The notes under the pieces are model-generated. The model did not search any database, was not told where the DNA came from, and worked only from the letters and a program-made list of their open reading frames with translations. DNA of 64,000 bases, taken from NCBI RefSeq assembly GCF_001640805.2, contig NC_066837.1, forward strand, positions 15,484,501 through 15,548,500, written 5' to 3'. This document shows positions 11,030 through 21,312 of the stretch, in pieces. The DNA is from Lates calcarifer (Eukaryota; Chordata; Actinopteri; Centropomidae). A program made the position numbers and the translations under genes. The first letter of the stretch is position 1. Each line of letters begins with the position of its first letter.

Positions 11030-14000
11030 TACATCAGTATCTGCAGCAGTGACACACCTTGTAGAGTGGATAGCAGATCTCATCAATGTATTCAACTTGC
11101 ATATATGGCAGACGAGTGCTGTTTTCTCTGTTCATAATGTCCTGGTGAGAGGAGAGTGTAAACTGGCAGTTAAAATAGCACTGTTTGAGAGAGGGCCAGA
11201 TCAGTTGCCTCATATGGTGCATTTACATTTTGTTTACATTGAACCTAACGATCTAAAATGAAGCAAGGAACAAATTCATTTGCACATTAATTCAATAAGG
11301 AGATAATGGGAATGTGACAGGTATTACACTGTATCTTAATATCAATACATTTGATTCTTATTTTACTATATATAAAATGTGAGAAACATGACAGCTTGAC
11401 AGCTATGATAAATAATATTGATGTTTTAAAGTAATTTAGGATTTGTAAGTACATTTTCTAGTGGCACCCTCCATCCAAATCAACCCTTGATTGAAATTTA
11501 AAATGTAGACAAAAGACAAATCTCTTCTAGCAAGACTTACAATGGGTTTGATTTTGAACTCTTCTTTCTCTTTGTCCCCTTGCGCAAAGAACTCCATGGC
11601 AACCAGGCTGGCAATCTGTTTCGGAGGAAGAGTGAGGTTAAGGTCGTGATGAACAGAGAGATGGAGTGTTGGGTGTATTTTGTGAGATCTACCCTTTTTT
11701 GTTCAGGCCAAGGCTTTGTGATTGCAGAGAGGTCACTAGCCGTCATCAACATCGACCTGTGGGGTGAATGAATAGCTTTAAAAAATAAAAAAAAAACTCC
11801 TGCACTTATTCATCACACACACTATTATCATATGTCCTTGATTTTAATATATTTAATTCTCACCTTAACAGCTCTCTTTGTTTCTCACTCTTCCAGCTCA
11901 CTCTGCTTTTCTTAGCGAGAGAAAAGAACTCACTCCTTCTCCTAAAAGCCCCCAGGAAACCAAGGCCATGTGAGTTAAAACAAGACTTACACAGTGCTTG
12001 GCCTACAGCTACTTTGACATTTTAAGTTTTAACTTACTCCATGTACACGGTCAGGTCAGTGGCGAGGATTGCCCTTTTGATCATGTGCAGTACAGTTCTG
12101 TGGTCTTCCTTACAGAGACCACTGAGAATCTGACTCCCCTGGGAGAGATGAGAGAGATACGGAGAAGGTGACATACAGACTTAGTGATCACCAGATACAT
12201 TCAGAGGCAGTCAAGCATAAACACAAGCTGTCTGTTATACGAACAAAGACTGTGTTCACACTGTAATTCATTGACAAGAGAACAAAGAACACTTAAAGGA
12301 ATATTAAATTTAAAGATTTTCTCTGGGGAACATTCAACACTATATCTCTTTATCTCTGCTTTGGCAATATGTGTGCACACAGGAGTCGCATGGATAATAT
12401 ACTGTATGTGCACACCGACATACTGATGCTCAAATGTGTACACAAACTTATAGTTTGACAGAGTAATGAGAGATGGGTTAAAATGAATGAAAAGATGGAT
12501 GGATGAGGTCTTACAGTGTTATTTAGGATGAAGAGGCACAGATTGTAGTGGTGGTTCTCAAGAGAAGAGTGCCCATATAGTTGAGCTAAAGGCTGTTGAC
12601 TCCTGAGAGGAAGATAGATATTATATTAACTGAGTATAAGAAGGCAGTGACTAACAATTGACAAAGTCAACAAAATAATATGAAATATTCTATTCATTAT
12701 TCCGAATATATAAATTATACAGAAATAACCATGCATATAAATTTGAAAAGAAATGGAAAATGGACTTCATGAGTATTGAAAAATGTACCTTTCTATATAA
12801 GAGTTACTGACCCCTCTGTGGTCAAGATCATGATTCAGAGTGGCTATCATCAATGCTAATATCTCCAGACGGGAAAAAATAGTCTGCAATACAAACAGAA
12901 AGAGATTGACAGAGAGAGATAGAGAGAGTAAAATAGAGGAAGAAATAATGAAGAAAGTTAGTTAAAAATTAGTTAGAATATAGGAGTGTGTTGTAATTCC
13001 AAGTTTGGGATTTTAAAAACTGAAAAAAAAAAAAAAAAAAAAAAAAAAATTCAGGCTGGCCTGGAGGCTGAATGTGTTGTTACTGGTACATGTCAAGTCA
13101 AAGCTTACACAAAATATTCTGGAACATATAGGAGTAAAATCTACATCCTAACCATTAAAGACACAAAAACAAAAAGGTCCATTTCCAGTGAGTAAGCAAA
13201 CATTAAAAAGTTGGTTTCTGTCCCACAGGATGAGGCCACATCCAGATCTGAATTACCCAGGAGCAACTCATGAATATGGGTCTACAATTTTTTACACTTG
13301 TGACACAAATGTGCATGAATAACTAAAATGAAGACAAACAAATGAAGAAAACACCATGGTGTGCTATCAACTTATTGTCATTCCAACAAGATATATTAAA
13401 TGGTATTAAATGGTTTCACAGCACTATAAGACAGAGTCGCAATTAATCGTGTAAGTAGAGAGACAGGCTAAAACAAGTGAACAGCAGAGGTCACTTAAGT
13501 AGAGATTTAGGCTGCTGTGTGATCCCCATGGAAAACAGTTAAGAGGTTTTGGGAAGGTCTAAAATGAATCCTCTTTCAAATAATTAAGAGTGCTCTGTTC
13601 TGTAGAAATCCTGCGGAAGTCCTCAAATGACTCCTCCACAAACTTTAGAATAGCTGAACTTTAAGACTTAAAACGGACCAGACTTGGACCAAACTTGACA
13701 AACACAATTCAACTGCTACCGATTCAGTTACACATGGTGGATTGTCACCAAAATGCATAAAATTTCAAGGCCCATGCCATTTTAGGGGAAGCACACTGCC
13801 CCACTAAAACTATGTTTTGTAAAAATCAGCAGGGCACGTATGTCTAAAGCACAACTTATCTCTCCTATGTCCCTGTGTGGTTTGATGCAGACAATAATGG
13901 ATAGTTAGCCTTCTTGTCTATATCTCTCAATATACCCATTTTTTCTGGTCATTTGAGACTAATCTTGAATATCATTTTGTTAATAAAAATAAAAGTCAGC

Positions 14001-17000
14001 ATGCAAAGGTATAGGAAACCAGAATATTTCCAAGGATTGTTTGGAAATACTTCCATGAAAACACATATTACTGTGTTTGGATATGTGAGTTTTGGTAATG
14101 ACAGCTGTCATATATGCTCACATGCATGCACTGACCTGGAGCTTGGTCTGTGGCCATGAGCATAGCAAACATGCTTTGTGCGGTGCTTAGCGCATGGTTC
14201 CAGTTGTGATAAGGCACGTTGTTCCTATAACCACGCCTCACAGTCAGGACCCACTGGCACAGACTCTGAGGGAAAGAGACATGTACAACAGGTGGTAAAT
14301 GACTGAAGACTGATCAAGTGTTTCTTGATTTATAATGATTTGAATTCCTTTCTCATGCAATTTGCCAAAAGATAACAACTCAGACCTTCTCAAAATGTTG
14401 AAAAAAAATTTGAATATGCATGCCATTTTCATTAAGGCATGTCAGAAAAATTAATTGAAACCAATCAATAGCGCAAATATTCTCTACCAAAAAGACTGCT
14501 GTTGCCAAGAAGCGTAACTATTAACAGGTCAGTTACCTTGTAATCCATGTTAAACTCCTGCACTAAATTGAGGTCCAGGAACATACGGATGGTGGCCTGC
14601 GTGGTGAGGTCTTCTGGCAGGCCAAAATCAGAGAAATGGAAATCTAGAATGTGCAATGATTCAGCAGAAGGAACAGTGGCCTCCTGAAAACAGAAAAACA
14701 AAAGAAAAAGCCACTGATAAACAATTGTCCAACCACAGGTACAACTGAAAATACACTATTTCTTTCTCTACCTTCCTTCCCACACAACATACATGGGAGG
14801 ACATCTAGGTTTAATTTAGGTGAGACAGGTTACCCTCACCTTTGCCACCCGCAGGCAGTGATAGCACTTAATAAGGAGGTTTAAGCTGGTAGAGAATTAG
14901 TGGTACATTAGCTTTCATGCCAGTTAATCTGACCTGCAGAAATAAACTGCGGGGGTGATTCCAGGACTACTAACAGAATGACAAAAGTGTAGGGAGAGTG
15001 ATGAAAGAAGAAAAAAAGAGATGGACTGTCAGAGGAATTGAAAGAGGGAGAATGTGGAGGATGAAGGAGAAGAAGAATTACCTGCAATGCCTGGATTTCC
15101 TGCTCTGCTGCGGTAATGTGGTAGGCAAGAACCTGCAAGGAGAAGAGTGACATTTAAACCTTTTGCACAGGTTCCTTTGACTCAAAGATAAATACATGAA
15201 CAGTATGCTAATGAGCTATGGTAGTTTTCCCACCTCCTGTGTGACCTCTATACTGGCCCTTCGCTCCTCAGTTATCTGCACAGCCTGAGCATACTGCAGA
15301 GCCAGGCCGCAGTACACTGCCAGGTCTTCCAGTAAGCGCTCGTCATATTTGTTAAAGGCCTCCATGTCATCTAAGTCTCTGCTGCGTTTGTTCATCAGCT
15401 GGCACACCGCTAACAATAAAGACACAGAGAAAAGACAGTTTAAAGAAGTTTCACATCTTTTACGTCTTTGTGTCATCTCATGTTTACACACACATCAGTG
15501 CGGTGGTACAGAAAGCAGGACCTTAGTAGAACTAGCTTAAGTGTCTGCCTGTGTCTCCTGTATGAGCACATGATCTAGTGGTTTTCAAGGGTTAATTAAA
15601 TACCTGCCTAACAGTCTTAATCACACTACCTGGCAAACTGCTAACTTCCCTTTCCAGGTTGTCAACACAAAACAGCATCTAGTATGTTCATATTACCAAG
15701 CATGACTGATGTTAATGCTGCGTTTTGCAGCAGGCAAACTTTATAATAGTTTGTCATATGAGACCATGAGTACAATGAGTACTGTTGAGACTGCATTGAT
15801 TCATTAATATAAAATGACCAAAGCCACATAAGGGAGTGACTTACCAATAACATTTTCAGACCTCTCATTTCTAACAGGGCAGCAGATCAGACTCTTTACT
15901 GAACCTTGACAACTCTCCGACATATTAAGTGTTTCCATAGTGACCAGAGTTCGAAGGGCATATGATGGATCTATATCGCTGATGTCACGCTCCCTGTAAA
16001 ATGACATGGAACTGTTTTAGAATATGTAATATAAGAACATGAGAAGATATAATTTGGTTTGTTTCTGTAAAAGTAGAATTAAGGACTTAGACAGAGTGCA
16101 GGCAGCACCTTCTGTAGATCTGGCAGGTTGATCCAAGCTCCTCACACTCCAGATGTATCACTCGTGAGAACGAAATCTGAAATAAAGCCACCGGAATAAC
16201 AGGAGATGAGGATGGAAAGATGTGATGCATGACTAAATAAACAACTGAAGCAATCTAACAAAACAGCACACCTCATCTGCGATGACTGAGGTTTGCTCGC
16301 TGGGGATGAAGATGGTGCAATACTGAGCATGTGTGAAGGGCATGATGGTAGCCGCCATCTTACTCAGCAGAACCTCAAAGGAATGATGCTCCTTTGACAA
16401 TACCTGGGCCATCTCTATCAAGGCCTGACACACACGCATAGAAGTCTGTTAGCATCAGTGTACCAGTGTATAGACAAAATACAGTATACCCTGACATGCA
16501 TATACATACATACATACAGCCAGATAGTGTTACCTGACTGCGTTTGGCCTCCTGTCTTGAGCTCTCATACAGCTGGACATTATCCAAGACCATCCCCAAT
16601 ACATCCATGTGATTGGACAGCACCTGGACAATCACATTCAAATGTAACATTTGCACAATTAATATGTGGTTTTGCTTATAATTAGAGAACCTCCAGGTCC
16701 TCACCTTCTCATCCATGCTGGTAAAAACAGAAACCGATCCATCTCCAAAACTTCTCTTATTGATCATTACCACGACACCTACCACCTGTGCACAAAAGAA
16801 AACGGTGAAACATTCACAAACACTTAAAAATACATATAAAAGCATATATATGTTTATACTGATCAAGTCAGAAATATGTCAAAAACACATAGAGACACAC
16901 TTCTTGAATAAAATAAGTAAGAATGCTACCTCTCCCCTGTGGTTCTTGATGGGCACACTCAAAACAGTTCTTATCTTAAAGCCTGATGGCTGATCTTCAT

Positions 17001-18377
17001 CTGAGTCGAACCTCGGGTCCTGAGGAGGTCAAAAAAATTACTTGTCACTGCACATAATAAATGTCACTTTTTGATCAGACACTTGATACAGACATCTCAC
17101 CAAACTTAGGTTTATCCTTGTATCCTAAAACTACCTGATCAGTACTGTTCATCAGCTTTAGACACATCCGGCCAGGAATACCCACGTTTCCCAGTAACCT
17201 TGGTGTCCAAAAGTTTAATAGGAACTCTCCATCAACACACATGCTGACTGGGGATTACCTGGTGTCCAAAACGGCCAGAGGCTGGCACCGATTCCTAATC
17301 ACATTGGTGGCGAGGGAAAGGAGGGGTGGCGTGGGCACCTCCTGTTAGTCCTTTAATGACATTTGCTGTCTTCCCTCTTTGTGTGGGTGTGTGTATGTGG
17401 GGGTATGTGCAAGGGAAGGACAGACGGTAGTGTAGTAGAGAACATCACCGTCTCAATAATCAGAAGTTAATCAGTGGAAGAAGTTGCTAAAAGGATTAGA
17501 GGCAGGCGTCATCTGGGATTCCCTAACCTACACTCAATGAGATAAACTTGTCACCATCAGGAAATAGGAGAGTGGTTTAATGTGCAAAATGCAGTCATGA
17601 CTACAACTAATGTGTTAGTTTGTGTTTTTACCTCTGATGTGTCCTTCAGGTTCATTGGTGACCCTGTAGCTAGTACACATCCCATGATACCCCTCAGCAG
17701 CTCCAGGTGGGCACGGCTGCAGATGTTGCCCTCGCTCAAGCATCCCAATGCTGTCGGGGCAATCACCTCCTCCAAGGTGCTCCTTCCACCACAACCTTTC
17801 TTTACTAGAGAGAGGCAGCTGCCCTCAGCTGCCAGCAGCTCCCCAGCGTGCAGGACAGCCCCCTGGCAGAGCTCGACTACGGAACCCATCCAGCTGAGGC
17901 CTCCTCTCAGGAGCTCCATCATCCATGGGCAGCCCTCATCTCTGTCCACAGGCTGCAGTCTTTGTAACAGCAGGATGCAAAGGTTGAGGAGAGAGGGGCA
18001 AGTCGGGAGAGCAAGGACAGATGGGAGAAAGAGGCCGACAGGGAGAAAAGGAGAAGCGGGAGGAGCGAGGGGAGCAAGGTGAGTGATTGCCCAGTACATC
18101 TGGACTGTAATGATCCATCCATTCGGGGGCGCTGAGATTGGAGGCGATGGGTTTGAGCCTGTCTGTTAAAGATGAGATGTTCAGGTGCGAGCTGGTCAGT
18201 GGAGATGAAGCTCTGCGATGACAAGCTTTCATAAGCAGGTCAGAGTGATCAGAGCTGCTCCTGGGAAACCTGGGCAGAGGAGACATCTCTACCTGTGGAC
18301 CACTGACCCTGAAATCAGACAGAAAAGACAGATTATATGACTAATTTGCTGGGAAAGCACACATTAGGACATGGAGA

Positions 18378-18438
<61 letters not shown>

Positions 18439-18824
18439 ACACTTTATAGCTATAAAACACTTTTTAAGACAATCATGTGACTTTTCAAGTTTAGGCAATC
18501 TAATCTAATCTCGGGTCAGTGGTAGCGAAAAGTATCTTACACTGAAGCTCTGCGTAAAAAGTACGCCCTCGTGAAGTCAGAGTGATCGTCCAACCATGCC
18601 TCCACCTGGTCGCTTCTCATACCGTCTCCAAACCTCCTGCTACGCGCCTTGGAGCGAGGGCTCCACAGCGGGGAGAAGAACCAGCCCATGCCTCTCCCCA
18701 TCGGCGGCTCGCTCACCGTTTCCCTGCGGAAAGACTCCTCCTCCGTCCCAGCGGCAGGAGATGCCCCGGGAGTCGCGCTGCCAGGCTCCATGGACTCGAG
18801 CGCTTCGGAGTGGAGGCAGGGCAT
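10704..18824 (-). CDS. pde5a: cGMP-specific 3',5'-cyclic phosphodiesterase (PDE5 family)
   Basis: Cytosolic enzyme hydrolysing cGMP. Coding exons 5' to 3': 18824-18541, 18308-18098, 17952-17632, 17019-16930, 16785-16705, 16623-16534, 16424-16272, 16176-16109, 15993-15845, 15409-15234, 15132-15082, 14683-14537, 14265-14136, 12883-12789, 12602-12515, 12138-12038, 11941-11864, 11756-11693, 11615-11541, 11141-11058, 10877-10704. The product is about 902 residues (human PDE5A 875). The N-terminus holds [16 protein letters not shown] and a possible kinase site RRAS (about 128). Tandem GAF domains each keep the NK...F...DE motif (about 311-328 and 489-506). The catalytic domain has [14 protein letters not shown] and [10 protein letters not shown], and the C-terminus ([25 protein letters not shown]) is PDE5-like, not PDE11 or PDE6. 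Oddities: exon 13 needs one base removed to stay in frame, the exon 2/3 join is ambiguous, and GAF-A is divergent. Head-to-head with ppp2r2c. Confidence 0.9.
10987..11028. repeat. (CA)n microsatellite
   Basis: About 21 CA units in the last pde5a intron. Confidence 0.95.
13023..13049. repeat. Poly(A) tract
   Basis: About 27 consecutive A in a pde5a intron; no retroposed body was recognised beside it. Confidence 0.8.
18381..18438. repeat. (CA)n(TA)n microsatellite
   Basis: About 23 CA units followed by six TA units, in pde5a intron 1. Confidence 0.95.
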
Positions 18825-19060
18825 CCCCTCGCTCAAGTAAAGCGAAAAAAGATCGATTAAACTCAGGTTTTTTTGCGCCTGATGTGTTATCTAGGAGAAA
18901 GTCCTGCCATGTGAGGAGGCAGTGAGGCAGACTAAAGTGACGAGAGTGAGAGAAGAGCGGTGCCCGTGGAGGAGCCCGTGGAAACAATTGCGTCAAGGTA
19001 ATCCCCTGACCTTTATTTAGCCGATCTGGCGCCACAGGTTTATTCATTAAAGGGAACCGA
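18825..19060 (-). promoter_or_regulatory. pde5a: pde5a promoter / 5' UTR
   Basis: GC-rich, CpG-containing sequence continuing upstream from the first coding exon, fading into AT-rich DNA beyond about 19.05 kb. Start site not mapped. The in-frame TTG at 18836 was not used as start because the first ATG is at 18824. Confidence 0.45.
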
Positions 19061-20140
19061 TTTAAATTTCATTACGGAATTACTGGATTGGGTCCAACCT
19101 CGGGCTTTGCTCCATTATGAATTGATTATGAATTTAAGTGCATCAGGCCACCTGAAATTACAACATGTCTGCAACATTTTCACTCGAGTTTAGCAAAATG
19201 CTGTTTAACTTTAATTTAAATATTTATTTGTATAGAAATAAGTATATAAGCTGATCTAATACCACAACATTTATCGTCAAAGCTAAATTGAAATGCTCTC
19301 AGGGAGGCGTTTAAATCCACAATTCAGCACAAAACAAAATTTAGAAATAAGTAACATTGCCATAACACATACTTCAGTGCCCCTGTAAATCAAATACTGT
19401 GAATAATCTATACGAAAAAGAAAGGAATGAATAGGATGGTGGTTTTATAAGTAAAATAATCAAAGAATAAAGTGAAATATTGCAGCTTTGCATTCTAGAC
19501 ATTTAGAATTGTTACTTTTTATTATGTAAATATTTCTGGTTCATCTCAGTGTTATAATGTGTGACTTAAAATGCAGGGCACAGTAAACATTTTTAAGTTT
19601 AACTACTCAAATCTTCCATATTGTATACAGTTTTTATTTTTGACCAAAAAAAGTGCATCAAAACATGTACACACTCCACAGTAAAAGTGTGACCGCTAAT
19701 ATTTCAGGCTGAAGAAACACATCCACAACAGTATTCATACTGTAAATGATAACCTTGCTTAGTTCATATGAGTTACTGGAATGGAAGCAATAGGAAGCCT
19801 CTGGGGGCTATGGTCAGAGCAATGTTTTACTGTTAAGGGGTTGCTGAACAGTGCTGTAGTAGGAAAAGGCTAATCAAACAATCAGCCTCAGACACTGCTA
19901 TATAAAACTGTTGTGTCTAGAGAGAAATCTCTGCAGCTGTAACCACAAGCCCATCAGGAAAGTGGTGTGTGAGTGTTAAATTCATTTTAACACGTTGCTC
20001 TGATGTGTGATTCAGATCTTTCCTTTCAAAAAAAAATCCTACAATTTTGTTCTGGATTTTCCCCAGTGTCAAGCTACACAGCACTCAGTGTTTAACTGCT
20101 CCCTCTGCTGGCCCCTCACTCCTCGTCACCTGCAGTGGGT
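19061..20140. other. Spacer between divergent pde5a and ppp2r2c
   Basis: AT-rich and without exons I can support. It contains a clear TATA box (CTATATAAAA, about 19898-19907, plus strand) followed by purine-rich sequence, which could serve a distal ppp2r2c promoter. That link is speculative. Confidence 0.35.
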
Positions 20141-20439
20141 GGATCCACCAGTGACAGCTGCACTGCTATTGGCCGCTCCAGGAGGAGGCTGCCATGACAC
20201 ACTGGATGCTGCACAGAATCAGTTCCACAGCATCAGCAGGCAGCGGACCTCCATCCTCCTCATTATCCCTCTCTCTCGTTCTCTTTTTTCTCCTCCTTTG
20301 CCTCTCCTCCTCTCACCACCACCACCCTCGCTCTCTCTTTTCTCTTCCCGTTCCTCTCCCTCCGACAGACACGTAAGCCTGCTTGGGCACACTGCAGCAG
20401 AGGACGTACACACACACACACACACACACCAGAAAGGAT

Positions 20440-20474
20440 AGCAGCAGCAGCAGCAGCAGTAGCAGCAGCAGCAG
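20440..20474 (+). repeat. (CAG)n trinucleotide repeat upstream of ppp2r2c
   Basis: Eleven CAG units interrupted once by a T (CAG to TAG), plus strand, about 850 bases before the ppp2r2c start codon. Confidence 0.95.
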
Positions 20475-20570
20475 GCGGACTGGTAGGTGTACTGAGGCCT
20501 GTCTCCCTCCCTCCTGCAGCACAGGCAAGACATCGCGTTCTCCTCTGATCTCCGTCAAGGACTATCTGAG

Positions 20571-20572
<2 letters not shown>

Positions 20573-20623
<51 letters not shown>
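20573..20623. repeat. (GT)n(GA)n microsatellite
   Basis: About 17 GT units followed by eight GA units. Confidence 0.95.
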
Positions 20624-21312
20624 CAGGGATCTGGAAAGTAGGCAGAGAGGACTACCACACCCTGGTAGCATTAAGTACCACTGGTGGAGCTACGCAGAGT
20701 GAATGTTGCAGTGGATATTTTCATTCTCACATGCTCCACATCCTGTACTTGCCTGTGTGTGCATACACAAGGATTTATATTGCCTGTTTGTCTGTTGGAG
20801 CTGTTTGTTGTTTTGCCTCCACTCTACAGCTCTGGGATTTGCTTCAGCATCTGACTAGGCCCTGTGTGACTGTACACGTGTGTCTTTGATAATGAGTATG
20901 TTGAATGTCTAACAAAGGTCACACCATTTGGCATGCTGTGTGCATGAATTCTCAGCCTGCCTAATGACAGCCCTCTTCTCTCCTTTTCTAAACTGTCTTC
21001 ATCACCAGCCTTTCCCACCCTCACATCTTCTACCTCACCAGTTACGTCTCTTATATCCCACTGCATCTCTTTTCCATCTTACTCCTTTTTCTCTTTTTTC
21101 CTTCAAACCCTTCTCTCTCTTCCCTCTCCATTCCATCTCCTCCTCACGCCTCTTCTCCTTCCGGCCCGGGCCGGTTTCCCAGGATGCCTTGTTCCAGGCC
21201 GCTCCGCTAGGCCCTAGCAGCATGGGCGGAGCCTGGGTGGGGAGAGAGAGCACGGTTTGGACCCTTCCCCTCAGGACGGGCGCGCTGGCGGGTCACCCTC
21301 CCTCAGCTTCAG

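Larger units (their letters stand above)
20141..21312 (+). promoter_or_regulatory. ppp2r2c: Candidate ppp2r2c promoter and 5' UTR, with CAG, CA and GT/GA repeats
   Basis: The region is compositionally complex. There are CT-rich blocks (20260-20365 and 20970-21160), an AC tract (20407-20429), a CAG tract (20440-20474) and a (GT)n(GA)n tract (20573-20623). A polypyrimidine run ending TTTCCCAG before position 21183 could be the acceptor of the exon holding the start codon. A 33-codon upstream reading frame (21222-21320) overlaps the main ATG. The exact transcription start cannot be placed. Confidence 0.4.

Noticed and set aside
18537..18836. pde5a start at the TTG at 18836
   Set aside because: A eukaryotic gene is expected to use ATG; the first in-frame ATG is at 18824.
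20007..20889. Several long ORFs on both strands over 20.0-20.9 kb
   Set aside because: They are translations of CA, CAG, GT, GA and CT simple repeats; no domain, no splice context.
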